From: Microbacterium oleivorans
GTDB taxonomy: Bacteria > Actinomycetota > Actinomycetes > Actinomycetales > Microbacteriaceae
Assembly (NCBI RefSeq): GCF_023715745.1
Contig: NZ_JAMBOV010000001.1
Location: 434,001-498,000, forward strand
Direction of reading: 5' to 3'
Length of the DNA: 64,000 nt
Under the pieces are notes generated by a model. That model made no database searches and was not told where the DNA came from. It worked only from the letters and a program-made list of their open reading frames with translations. The translations under genes and the position numbers were made by a program. Shown here one piece after another: positions 53,946 through 62,563 of the stretch; within the stretch, counting starts at the first letter, position 1, and the number at the start of each line of letters is the position of its first letter.

Positions 53946-54461
53946 TCAGGTGAAGCCGCCGGGGGCGAGCAGTGCGACGCATGGGCCGAGGACAAGGATC
54001 CACGCGGCGGCGGTGACGATGAGGATGCCGGTGCCGATCGGGCGGGTCCGTGGCGAGAACATCAGCGCGATGCCGACGACGGCGATGATCACGAACGGCA
54101 TCAGGAAGCCGATGAGACCGACGGAGATCAGTCCGATCGCGAGCAGTCCGCCGAGGAGGTAGGCCCCGCATCCGATGCCGGTGCCGATCCCGACGCCGGC
54201 GCCGAAGCTCCGAGGCCGTGGTCCGGCGGGCGCCGCATAGCCCGGCGGTTCGGGCGAGATCCCGGGGGCGCCGGGATACGGCGGCGTCGGGTAGGGCGGA
54301 CCCGCCTGCGGGGGTGTCGGGTACGGCGGACCGGTCGGCGGCTGCCCGGCGGCGTCGCCACCCGGAACGGAGGGCGGCACCGGCGGCGGCGCGGCCGGTG
54401 TGCCGTCCTGCGGGGGAGGCGTCGGGTCGGCGTCCTCGGGACGATCAGGTTCGGGGGACAT
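53946..54461 (-). CDS. Proline-rich membrane protein
   Basis: This 171-residue protein begins with about 90 residues rich in Pro/Gly/Tyr, with repeats of PPYPTPP, then two to three membrane helices (GCGAYLLGGLLAIGLISVG, FLMPFVIIAVVGIALMF, TGILIVTAAAWILVL). Such tails often dock to other proteins. The ATG 54461 overlaps the lgt-like stop by 17 bp, so it is part of that operon; an upstream in-frame ATG at 54494 is less likely. Confidence 0.65.
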   Translation of the reverse strand: MSPEPDRPEDADPTPPPQDGTPAAPPPVPPSVPGGDAAGQPPTGPPYPTPPQAGPPYPTPPYPGAPGISPEPPGYAAPAGPRPRSFGAGVGIGTGIGCGAYLLGGLLAIGLISVGLIGFLMPFVIIAVVGIALMFSPRTRPIGTGILIVTAAAWILVLGPCVALLAPGGFT

Positions 54462-55263
54462 CGGCGGCCATCCTTCCGATCGGCGGGGTCTCACTGAGGC
54501 GGAGCCGCCCGCGCGCGGCCATCCAGGCGAGGCGGGCGAACAGCAGGGGGATCGTCACGGCGAGGAACAGCTGCGGCCGGGTGAGACCGAGCCAGGCGAC
54601 CTCGTTGCCGCGGACGAACTCGACGGCGAAGCGGAACACCGCGTACGCCGCGATGTACAGCGTCAGGGTCTCGCCCGGCGCGATGGGCCGGTGGCGCAGC
54701 CAGAACCAGAGCAGCGCGAAGGCGACCGCATGGAAGACGATCTCGTACACGAAGCTCGGGTGCAGCGGCACGCCCGCGGGCGCCCCGACGCGTGCGGCTG
54801 CGGCCGGGTCGAGGACGATGCCCCATCCGCCGCCGGTCGGGGTTCCGGGTTGCTCGGTGAGGAGGCATCCGATCCGGCCGATCGCCATCGCCAGCGCGAC
54901 GGCCGGGGCGAAGAGGTCGCCGGAGCGGTCGGGGTAGCGCGCGATGCGTTTGGCGACGTGCACCCCGAGCCAGGCGCCGACGAGCGCCGACAGCATCGAC
55001 GCGTTGCCGTAGGCGAGCTGGTCGATAAGCGACAGGTTCTTCGACGGATCGAGGTGCTGCGCCCAGGTCCCGAGCCGCGAGAGCACGGCCGCGCCGACGA
55101 GCGCCCCGAGCACGAGATAGGCGATCCGCGAGTCGGTGACGCCGCGACGGCGCTTCTCGACGAGGAAGACGACCCCCGCGGCGAGCAGCCCGAGGCCCAC
55201 GAACGCGGCGTGCGTGTCGATGGGCGGGAGCCAGGGGGCAAGGTCGCTCAGCAGCGGGAACAC
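54445..55263 (-). CDS. Prolipoprotein diacylglyceryl transferase-like (Lgt fold) protein
   Basis: This 272-residue multi-pass membrane protein shows the Lgt pattern: YGNASMLSALVGAWLGV, GRIGCLLTEQPG in place of the classical GRxGNFxN, the HPSFVYEIVFH loop, and RFAVEFVRGN. It is shorter at the N-terminus than housekeeping Lgt and some family-critical positions differ, so it may be a paralog that moves a diacylglyceryl or related lipid group rather than the essential enzyme. It lies in an operon with a tetraether-synthase-like radical SAM gene, which supports a lipid role (inference). Confidence 0.75.
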   Translation of the reverse strand: MFPLLSDLAPWLPPIDTHAAFVGLGLLAAGVVFLVEKRRRGVTDSRIAYLVLGALVGAAVLSRLGTWAQHLDPSKNLSLIDQLAYGNASMLSALVGAWLGVHVAKRIARYPDRSGDLFAPAVALAMAIGRIGCLLTEQPGTPTGGGWGIVLDPAAAARVGAPAGVPLHPSFVYEIVFHAVAFALLWFWLRHRPIAPGETLTLYIAAYAVFRFAVEFVRGNEVAWLGLTRPQLFLAVTIPLLFARLAWMAARGRLRLSETPPIGRMAADVPRT

Positions 55264-55266
55264 GGG

Positions 55267-55584
55267 TCAGCCCAGCAGCCGTATCCAGAGCATGACCCAC
55301 AGCGGGATCGCAGCCAGGGCGAGAACCTCGAGCACGCACAGGTACGCCAGGACCAGGCGGGTGTCGCCGAGCTTGCATCGCGATCGGAGCAGCCCCGCAC
55401 GCCGGGCGCGCGCGTACCCGGCGATGGCGACACCGGCGAAGACGGCGACCGCGAGGGGACCTGTGACGGCGGTGATCGCAGCGATCGTCGCGAACACGCA
55501 CAGCCGCAGCGGGTCGAACGGCGCGACCGGATCGGCGACGCTCTCGTCGCGCTGATTGAGGTGCCCGAACCCGGCGGTGCTCAC
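55267..55584 (-). CDS. Small membrane protein between radical SAM and Lgt-like genes
   Basis: This 105-residue protein has two predicted membrane regions (FATIAAITAVTGPLAVAVFA and LVLAYLCVLEVLALAAIPLW) joined by a basic loop (RARRAGLLRSRC). It starts GTG 55584, overlapping the radical SAM stop (GTGA), and ends 3 bp before the lgt-like ATG. I recognise no family. Confidence 0.68.
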   Translation of the reverse strand: MSTAGFGHLNQRDESVADPVAPFDPLRLCVFATIAAITAVTGPLAVAVFAGVAIAGYARARRAGLLRSRCKLGDTRLVLAYLCVLEVLALAAIPLWVMLWIRLLG

Positions 55585-57170
55585 GACACGCTCACCGGGA
55601 TCTGACGCCGGCCGCCCGTCGCGGTCGACAGGCGGGTGCGGCCGAGGGGCGCCCACGCCTGCACGGCGCAGAACGGGGCGCACTGGTGCGCGTCGGTCGA
55701 CTCGTTGACCGTCGCGACGTGCACGCAGCACTGCGTGAGCCGTTCCTCGATCATCGTGTTGATGTCCATGAACGGCTTCACCGTGATCCGCAGCACCCGC
55801 TCGCCCATCATCTTGCGCAGCCGCGCATGCTGGCCCGGGAGCTTCGATGCGGCCAGGGTCGCGAGGGTCCCGATCCCGAGATCGCAGTTCTGGCAGATGT
55901 CGCGCCAGATCGAGCTCATGGACGGATGCGACAGCGACGACTGCTCGCTCAGCAGGTCGAGGAGCGACCCCTTCACCACCTCGCGGATCGCCTTGTTCAC
56001 GTTGCTGTCGGCGATGCGGTTCGCGATCATGTCGGGCTGCAGGTCGAGGAAGTCCTTCAACCGCTCGTGGCCGATGAGGCCGACGAGCGACTTCCACTCG
56101 CCGGCGTCGTCCTTCAGCAGGTAGCCGACCGAGCAGCAGTGCGGGTGGCTGCACGGCAGCGCGGTCAGATCGCGCCAGGTGACCTCGCCGTCGGTCTGCG
56201 GCCCGAGTCGGTTCAGCACGCCGGTGTGCGTGAGGCGGTCGATGGGGTCGATGCCGGACGAGCGTCCCGAGCCGAACACCGGCTGGACCGTCACGCCGCC
56301 GACGAACGGTGTCGCCATCGCGCGGCGGATGACCGCGCCGATCTCGCCGTCGTTGACCCCGAGGGTCGCTGTCATCGTCAGCGTGGTGAAGACTCCGGCA
56401 TCCGACAGCCGTTCGATCGCGCGCTCCTTGAACCGGCGGATGTCGGCGCCGCGGTGGAAGGCGGATGCCGCGGCCGATTCGCCGTCGTACTGCAGGTAGA
56501 CCTCGACCCGCTCGCGGTGCTTCTTCAGCACCTCGACGAAGGCGTCGTCCTGCGCGATGCGGAGGCCGTTCGAATTCAGCAGGATGCGGACGATCGGCCG
56601 GGCGACGAGATGCTCGAGGAGCTGCTCGAGCCACGGGTAGAGGGTCGGTTCGCCGCCCGACAGCATGAGCACGTCGATGCGGTCGTTCTCCTTCGCGAGT
56701 CGCGCGTCGACGGAGGCGAGCACCTCGGCGAGCGGTGCGATGGCGGAGGCGGCGGGGCTCGACTCCGCGAAGCAGGTCGGGCACTTGAGGTTGCAGTGGT
56801 CGAGCAGGTCCTCGAGGAGGATGCAGGTGTGCTGGGTCTGCATCTGCGGCAGACCGTCCTCGTACGCCGAGGGCACCGGCTTGAAGTTGCCCGTCGTGTC
56901 GGGACCGTGCACCTTCGTCGGCGCGGTCCACTGCTCGAGGTAGGTGAGGATCTCGGCCGACTCGTCGTAGAGCGTGCGCACGAGGCCGTGATCGGGGCAT
57001 CCGCGTTCCAGCCAGACGGTGCCGTCGCGGTCGGCGAGCCACCCCGACAGCCTGCGCACCTCGCTCAGCGGACGGTCCGGGTCCTCCTCGTGGCACGTCG
57101 GGCAGAACGCGTTCACGTAGCGGTGGATCCGATAGTCGCGCAGGGGCATCCCCGCTCCGGCGTGGCTCAT
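55581..57170 (-). CDS. Radical SAM protein, tetraether-lipid-synthase (Tes/MJ0619)-like
   Basis: This 529-residue radical SAM enzyme has the cluster motif CNLKCPTC (Cys126, 130, 133; CxxxCxxC) followed by LSGGEPTLYP. The N-terminus holds the extra Cys/His motif of the MJ0619/Tes group: FCPTC at 22-26 and RGCPDHG at 56-62. Several Cys clusters follow (CSHPHCCSVGY, CQNCDLG, QCCVH, CAPFC), suggesting auxiliary Fe-S centres. Tes enzymes couple lipid tails to make membrane-spanning lipids; bacterial relatives are only partly characterised. It heads an operon with a membrane protein and an Lgt-like protein. ATG 57170 is preferred over GTG 57176. Confidence 0.78.
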   Translation of the reverse strand: MSHAGAGMPLRDYRIHRYVNAFCPTCHEEDPDRPLSEVRRLSGWLADRDGTVWLERGCPDHGLVRTLYDESAEILTYLEQWTAPTKVHGPDTTGNFKPVPSAYEDGLPQMQTQHTCILLEDLLDHCNLKCPTCFAESSPAASAIAPLAEVLASVDARLAKENDRIDVLMLSGGEPTLYPWLEQLLEHLVARPIVRILLNSNGLRIAQDDAFVEVLKKHRERVEVYLQYDGESAAASAFHRGADIRRFKERAIERLSDAGVFTTLTMTATLGVNDGEIGAVIRRAMATPFVGGVTVQPVFGSGRSSGIDPIDRLTHTGVLNRLGPQTDGEVTWRDLTALPCSHPHCCSVGYLLKDDAGEWKSLVGLIGHERLKDFLDLQPDMIANRIADSNVNKAIREVVKGSLLDLLSEQSSLSHPSMSSIWRDICQNCDLGIGTLATLAASKLPGQHARLRKMMGERVLRITVKPFMDINTMIEERLTQCCVHVATVNESTDAHQCAPFCAVQAWAPLGRTRLSTATGGRRQIPVSVS

Positions 57171-57237
57171 GCCCACACCCTAGTCCCGGGGTCGGCCGGG
57201 CCTGGGGGTGGACCGCGTTCAACGGCGGCCCGCGTCC

Positions 57238-57318
57238 GCCGATGCAACGGATGCCGGGCGACACCCGGCATCCGCGTCGCCGTCACCCGCGTGTCGTGCG
57301 CGATCTGTTGCATCCGCG
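57238..57318. repeat. Intergenic ~80-bp palindromic repeat, copy C
   Basis: GATGCAACGGATGCCGGG begins the unit and ATCTGTTGCATCCGCG ends it, giving a terminal inverted repeat around an inner GGATGCCGGG/CCCGGCATCC dyad. It lies between the radical SAM start and the permease stop. Confidence 0.7.
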
Positions 57319-57382
57319 AACACGCCCGGACGTGCGAACGGACCGGGCGCGCCCTCAGCAGCGCCCGGCCCGTCCGGGTCGA

Positions 57383-58927
57383 TCAGGAGCGACGATCGCC
57401 GAAGACGTCCTTCTCCATGGCGTCGTAGCCCTCGCGCTGCGGGTCGCCGTGCAGACCGCCGGAGAGCGCGTACTCCTCCTCGGGAGACAGGACGAGGCGG
57501 GTGCGACCGTAGACGGCGAACCCGATGAAGATCACGACGTAGACGATGATGATCGCCACGATCGCGAGCAGGTAGGCCGGGTTGAACAGCAGGCCGACGA
57601 ACACGATCGCCGCGATGATCGCCGCGGAGTAGGCGCCGAACAGGCCCCACGGGCTCTTGTACGGACGCTCGGCGTTCGGGAACTTCCGACGCAGGATGAT
57701 GAACGACACCATCTGCAGGAAGTACGCGAGCACCGCGCCCCACACGGCGATGTTCAGGACGATCGCACCGGCCGGGCTGGCGTCGCCGCCGGCAGCCTGC
57801 AGGATGACGAGCGCGATGAAGCCCAGAACGGCGCCGAAGGTGAGCGCCACCCACGGCGTCTGGCGCTTGCCCGTGAGGGACAGCCAGCGCGGGTAGTACC
57901 CGGCGCGGGACAGCGAGTACATGTTGCGCCCGTAGGCGAACATGATGCCCATGAGCGAGGCCAGCAGGCCGATGAGGGCGAGAAGGGACAGGATCGCGGC
58001 GGCCTGATCCGGCAGGAACGCCTTGAAGCCGTCGAGGAGTGGTTCGACCGAGCCGCCCGTCACCTCGGCGCCGAGCACGCCGGTGTTGAGGAACAGCACG
58101 ATCAGACCCGTGACGATGAGCGTGCCGCGGGCCCAGAGGCCGGCGCGCGGGATGTCACGGGCAGGGTTGTGCGACTCCTCCGCGGCGAGCGGCAGCTCCT
58201 CGATGCCGAGGAAGAACCACATCGCGAACGGCAGCGCGAGCAGGACCGCACCGATGCCCTCGGGGAGGAACGTAGATGAGGCGAACGCGTCGGGGTTGGG
58301 GGCGATGTCCCACAGGGCGTCCCAGCTGAAGGCTCCCGAGACGAGCGCCATGACGCCGAAGACGACGATGATCCCGATCGAGATGATCGAGACGACGATC
58401 GCGAAGCCGAACGAGACGGCGGCACCGGCGGCGTTGAGGGCGATGAACAGCGCGTAGAGGATGACCCACCACAGCCACGGGGGCAGGCTGACACCGGTCA
58501 GCAGCGACAGCGCCGAGTCGGCGTACTGGCCCGAGAAGTACACGACCACCGCGGTCGTGGCGACGTACTCGATCGTCTCGGCGAGGCCGGTCGCCAGGCC
58601 GCCCCAGGGGCCCATCGCCGAGCGCGAGAACGAGTAGGCGCCGCCGGTGTGCGGCATCGCGGCCGCCATCTCGCCGATCGAGAAGGTCAGGCCGTAGTAC
58701 ATGAGCACGAGCACAGCGAAGGCGATGAGCATGCCGCCGAATCCGGCGAAGCCGATGCCGAAGTTCCAGCCCGAGAAGTCGCCCGAGATGACGGCGGCGA
58801 CCGCGAGGCCCCAGAGCCCCCACACACCTGCGGAGCGCTTCAGCGTGCGTTTCTCGAAGTAGCCGTCCTCGGCGCGGGTGTAGCGGACACCGCCGGTGGC
58901 GGGGGGAGTGGTGCTCGGATTCGTCAT
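57383..58927 (-). CDS. APC-family amino acid/ethanolamine permease (Eat-like)
   Basis: This 514-residue permease has about twelve membrane helices. The N-terminal half includes GVWGLWGLAVAAVISGDFSG and FSIGEMAAAMPHTGGAYSFS, and the middle has the LAAEESHNPARDIPRA loop, all typical of the APC superfamily, with the W-G-L-A-V-A-A-V-I-S-G-D start close to ethanolamine permeases. It is divergent from the glutamine-synthetase-like gene with 160 bp between starts, so it probably imports the amine that enzyme uses. Confidence 0.85.
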   Translation of the reverse strand: MTNPSTTPPATGGVRYTRAEDGYFEKRTLKRSAGVWGLWGLAVAAVISGDFSGWNFGIGFAGFGGMLIAFAVLVLMYYGLTFSIGEMAAAMPHTGGAYSFSRSAMGPWGGLATGLAETIEYVATTAVVVYFSGQYADSALSLLTGVSLPPWLWWVILYALFIALNAAGAAVSFGFAIVVSIISIGIIVVFGVMALVSGAFSWDALWDIAPNPDAFASSTFLPEGIGAVLLALPFAMWFFLGIEELPLAAEESHNPARDIPRAGLWARGTLIVTGLIVLFLNTGVLGAEVTGGSVEPLLDGFKAFLPDQAAAILSLLALIGLLASLMGIMFAYGRNMYSLSRAGYYPRWLSLTGKRQTPWVALTFGAVLGFIALVILQAAGGDASPAGAIVLNIAVWGAVLAYFLQMVSFIILRRKFPNAERPYKSPWGLFGAYSAAIIAAIVFVGLLFNPAYLLAIVAIIIVYVVIFIGFAVYGRTRLVLSPEEEYALSGGLHGDPQREGYDAMEKDVFGDRRS

Positions 58928-59087
58928 GAGACCTCCTGGCTGCGGTCGGCGCGGCAGGGCGCCGTCGGGTCGGCGCGCTGGCTCACGCCTTGCGGATGAG
59001 TGTGGCGTCTATTGGTATGCCGTGTCTACCTTTGGCATGTAGCGTTCTCGTTACAGACCCGACCAGCGCACGACGGAAGGATGACGG

Positions 59088-60443
59088 ATGCCCGGAAATC
59101 TGACGGTGGACGAGCTCGCCGACGCGATTGCCAAGGATGAGATCGACACGGTGATCGTCGCCTTCCCCGACGCGCAGGGACGCCTGGTCGGCAAGCGCGT
59201 CGCAGGCAGGTTCTGGCTCGACGAGGTCGCCGGCCACGGCGCGGAGGTGTGCGACTACCTGCTCTCGGTGGATGTCGACCTCAACACGATCGACGGGTAC
59301 GCGATGTCGGGCTGGGACAAGGGCTACGGCGACCTCGTCCTGCGCCCCGATATGGCGACCCTGCGCCGCATCCCGTGGCAGCCGGCCACGGCGCTCGTCA
59401 TGGCCGACCTCGAATACGTGCGCGGCGGCGCCGTCGCGCAGTCGCCGCGCGGCATCCTGAACGCCCAGCGTCAGCGTCTCGCCGACCGGGGCCTCGTCGC
59501 CTACTCCGGCACGGAGCTCGAGTTCATCGTCTTCGACGACTCGTTCCGGGATGCCTGGGCCAAGCGCTACGTCGGACTCCAGGCATCCACCGACTACAAC
59601 GTCGACTACAACCTGCTCGCCACCACCCGGCTCGAGCCGCTGCTGCGCGACATCCGCCGCGGCATGGAGGGCGCCGGCCTCTATTGCGAGGGCGTCAAGG
59701 GCGAGTGCCACGACGGCCAGCAGGAGATCGCGTTCCGCTTCGCGGAGGTGCTCGAGACCGCCGACCAGCACACGATCTACAAGAACGGGGCGAAGGAGAT
59801 CGCCGACGCGCACGGGAAATCGCTCACCTTCATGGCGAAGTTCGACCAGCGCGAGGGCAACAGCTGCCACATCCACCTCTCCGTGCGCGGCGAGGACGGC
59901 GAGGCCGTCATGGCCGGCGACGGTGAGCATGGATTCAGCCCGCTCATGCAGCACTGGATCGCGGGCATCCTCGCCACCCTCCGCGAGTTCACGCTGCTCT
60001 ACGCGCCGACGATCAACTCGTACAAGCGCTTCGCCAGGGGCTCGTTCGCCCCGACCGGCATCGCGTGGGGCGTCGACAACCGCACGTGCGCACTGCGCGT
60101 CGTCGGGAAGGGCTCGTCGCTGCGCGTCGAGAATCGCGTGCCCGGCGGCGACGTGAACCCGTACCTCGCGATCTCGGCGATCATCGCGGGCGGCCTCCAC
60201 GGCATCGAGAACGAGCTCGAGCTGCCCGCCCCGCTCACCGGCAACGCCTACGACTCCGATGTGGAGCACCTTCCGACGACGCTCCGCGAGGCGGCAGACC
60301 TCTTCGAGAAGTCCGAGATCGCCCGGGCCGCCTTCGGTGAGGACGTCGTCGCCCACTACCTGCACCAGGCTCGCGTCGAGGTCCTCGCCTTCGACGCCGC
60401 CGTGACCGACTGGGAGCGCATCCGTGGCTTCGAACGTCTCTGA
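59088..60443 (+). CDS. Glutamine-synthetase-like gamma-glutamyl-amine ligase (GlnA4/PuuA-like)
   Basis: This 451-residue enzyme has the glutamine synthetase fold: an N-terminal beta-grasp (FPDAQGRLVGKRV), GTELEFIVFDD, CHDGQQEIAFRF, the ATP/metal region MAKFDQREGNSCHIHLS, and RVENRVPGGDVNPY. The size and sequence fit the GlnA-like group that links glutamate to an amine, rather than GlnA itself. Because an ethanolamine-type permease is divergent and a gamma-Glu hydrolase follows, the substrate may be ethanolamine, putrescine or another monoamine. The hydrolase gene overlaps its end by 20 bp. Confidence 0.85.
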   Translation: MPGNLTVDELADAIAKDEIDTVIVAFPDAQGRLVGKRVAGRFWLDEVAGHGAEVCDYLLSVDVDLNTIDGYAMSGWDKGYGDLVLRPDMATLRRIPWQPATALVMADLEYVRGGAVAQSPRGILNAQRQRLADRGLVAYSGTELEFIVFDDSFRDAWAKRYVGLQASTDYNVDYNLLATTRLEPLLRDIRRGMEGAGLYCEGVKGECHDGQQEIAFRFAEVLETADQHTIYKNGAKEIADAHGKSLTFMAKFDQREGNSCHIHLSVRGEDGEAVMAGDGEHGFSPLMQHWIAGILATLREFTLLYAPTINSYKRFARGSFAPTGIAWGVDNRTCALRVVGKGSSLRVENRVPGGDVNPYLAISAIIAGGLHGIENELELPAPLTGNAYDSDVEHLPTTLREAADLFEKSEIARAAFGEDVVAHYLHQARVEVLAFDAAVTDWERIRGFERL

Positions 60444-61194
60444 CCCGACGGGCGGTCGCCGTCCCGTCATCGGGTTGACCACCTACCTCGAGCGCGCGAC
60501 GCAGGGAGTCTGGGACGTCCGTGCCAGCTTCCTGCCGCAGCAGTACTTCGACGCCGTGACCGCGTCGGGCGGCGTCGCCGTCCTGCTGCCGCCCCAGCCG
60601 TCGGCTCAGGCGGCCGCCGCGGCGGTGCTCGACGGCCTCGACGGGCTCATCCTCACCGGCGGGCTCGACGTCCAGCCCGAGCTCTACGGGGCGCCCCGGC
60701 ATCCGCTCACCGACCCTGCCCGCGCGGACCGCGACGAGTGGGAGCTCGCCCTCCTTGCGGGAGCCCGCGAGCGCCGCATGCCGGTGTTCGGCATCTGCCG
60801 CGGGCTGCAGCTCATCAACGTCGCGTACGGCGGCACGCTGCACCAGCACCTGCCCGAAGCGCTCGGCACCGAGCGGTACAAGATCGGCGGCGGCGTGTTC
60901 GCCGAGAACACCGTGGAGGTGGATGCCGAGACCACGCTCGCGGGCCTCGTCGGCGCCGGTCCGTACACGGTGCACAGCTACCACCACCAGGGCATCGATC
61001 GTCTCGGCGAAGGACTCGTCGCCACCGCCCGGACGGACGACGGACTCGTGCAGGCCTTCGAGGGGCCCGGCGGCGACTACCTCGTCGCGGTGCAATGGCA
61101 CCCCGAGGAGAACTCCGCCGATCGGCGCCTGTTCCTCGGGCTGGTCGCCGCGGCCGACGCCTACGCCGCCGCGCACCGGGGGGTCGCCGCGTGA
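60424..61194 (+). CDS. Gamma-glutamyl-gamma-aminobutyrate-type hydrolase (class I amidotransferase fold)
   Basis: This 256-residue hydrolase releases glutamate from a gamma-glutamylated acid, as PuuD does. The nucleophile is in VFGICRGLQLIN, with the catalytic His/Glu in VAVQWHPEE, and the family marker GGLDVQPELYG is present. It starts GTG 60424 inside the ligase gene and overlaps the aldehyde dehydrogenase start (GTGA). It fits the last step of the gamma-glutamylated amine route. Confidence 0.88.
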   Translation: MASNVSDPTGGRRPVIGLTTYLERATQGVWDVRASFLPQQYFDAVTASGGVAVLLPPQPSAQAAAAAVLDGLDGLILTGGLDVQPELYGAPRHPLTDPARADRDEWELALLAGARERRMPVFGICRGLQLINVAYGGTLHQHLPEALGTERYKIGGGVFAENTVEVDAETTLAGLVGAGPYTVHSYHHQGIDRLGEGLVATARTDDGLVQAFEGPGGDYLVAVQWHPEENSADRRLFLGLVAAADAYAAAHRGVAA

Positions 61195-62546
61195 GCGTCT
61201 TCACCGTCCTGAACCCCGCCACCGGCGCCGCGGTGCGCGACGTCGACCTCGCCTCGGTGGAGGAGACGGATGCCGCGGTCGCCCGCGCCGTCCGTGCGCA
61301 GCGCGCGTGGGCCGAGCTCGCGCCCGTCGCCCGTGCCGACGCGCTGCGGAACTTCGCGCGCGTCGTCGAGGACCACGTCGAGGAGCTCGCCCAGCTCGAG
61401 GTGCTCGAGGCGGGGCATCCGATCTCGTCGGCCCGGTGGGAGGCATCGCACGTCGCGCAGGTGCTCAACTACTACGCGGGTGCGCCGGAACGCCTGATCG
61501 GCAGTCAGATCCCCGTCGCCGGGGGTCTCGACGTGACCTATCACGAGCCCTACGGCGTGGTCGGGATCATCGTGCCGTGGAACTTCCCGATGACGATCGC
61601 CTCGTGGGGGTTCGCGCCGGCGCTCGCCGCGGGGAATGCCGTCGTCCTGAAGCCGGCCGAGCTCACGCCGCTGACGGCGATGCGCCTCGGCGACCTCGCC
61701 CTCGAGGCGGGGCTGCCCGACGGGGTCTTCACCGTCATCCCCGGGGCCGGTCCCGTCGTCGGTGAGCGGTTCGTGACGCATCCCGACGTGCACAAGGTCG
61801 TCTTCACCGGATCGACCCGCGTCGGCACGCAGGTCGCCGCGGGATGCGCGCGAGAGCTCAAGCCCGTGACCCTGGAGCTCGGCGGCAAGAGCGCGAACGT
61901 CGTCTTCGCCGACGCCGACCTCGAGGCGGCCGCCGCGGCCGTTCCCGGATCGGTGTTCGACAACGCCGGTCAGGACTGCTGCGCCCGCAGCCGTCTGCTC
62001 GTCGAGCGCTCCGTCTACGACCGGTTCCTCGAACTCGTCGAACCCGCCGTCGCCGCCTGGCGCGTCGGCGACCCGAACGACGAGGGCACCGAGATGGGAC
62101 CGCTCATCTCCGCCGCGCAGCGCGACCGCGTCGCGTCCTACGTCGACGGCGCGGACGTCGCGTTCCGCGGGTCCGCCCCCGACGGCGACGGCTTCTGGTT
62201 CGCGCCGACCGTCGTCCTCGCCGGACGGGACGACCGCATCGCGAAGGAGGAGGTCTTCGGGCCCGTCGTCGCCGTGCTGCCGTTCGATGACGAGGTCGAC
62301 GCGATCGCCCTCGCGAACGACACCGTCTACGGGCTCGCCGGCTCGATCTGGACCCGCGACCTGGGGCGCGGTATCCGCGTCTCCCGCGGAGTGCGCAGCG
62401 GTGTGCTGTCGGTCAACTCGCACTCGTCGGTCCGGTATTCGACCCCGTTCGGCGGCATGAAGGCCTCGGGCCTCGGCCGCGAACTCGGGCCCGATGCCGC
62501 CGAGCACTTCACCCAAACCAAGAACGTCTTCTACGCCACCTCCTGA
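61191..62546 (+). CDS. Aldehyde dehydrogenase (gamma-glutamyl-aminoaldehyde type)
   Basis: This 451-residue NAD(P)-dependent aldehyde dehydrogenase has PWNFPMTIASWGFAPALAAG, LELGGKSANVVF with the catalytic Glu, and the nucleophile loop FDNAGQDCCARSRLLV with two adjacent cysteines. The placement after the ligase and hydrolase suggests oxidation of a gamma-glutamyl aminoaldehyde (PuuC-like). The start is GTG 61191. Confidence 0.92.
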   Translation: MSVFTVLNPATGAAVRDVDLASVEETDAAVARAVRAQRAWAELAPVARADALRNFARVVEDHVEELAQLEVLEAGHPISSARWEASHVAQVLNYYAGAPERLIGSQIPVAGGLDVTYHEPYGVVGIIVPWNFPMTIASWGFAPALAAGNAVVLKPAELTPLTAMRLGDLALEAGLPDGVFTVIPGAGPVVGERFVTHPDVHKVVFTGSTRVGTQVAAGCARELKPVTLELGGKSANVVFADADLEAAAAAVPGSVFDNAGQDCCARSRLLVERSVYDRFLELVEPAVAAWRVGDPNDEGTEMGPLISAAQRDRVASYVDGADVAFRGSAPDGDGFWFAPTVVLAGRDDRIAKEEVFGPVVAVLPFDDEVDAIALANDTVYGLAGSIWTRDLGRGIRVSRGVRSGVLSVNSHSSVRYSTPFGGMKASGLGRELGPDAAEHFTQTKNVFYATS

Positions 62547-62563
62547 CCGGAAGGACCTCCCGA

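Noticed and set aside
58990..59045. Possible operator with GGTATGCC and GGCATG between the permease and ligase genes
   Set aside because: The symmetry is too weak to support a site, though a divergent promoter must lie here.
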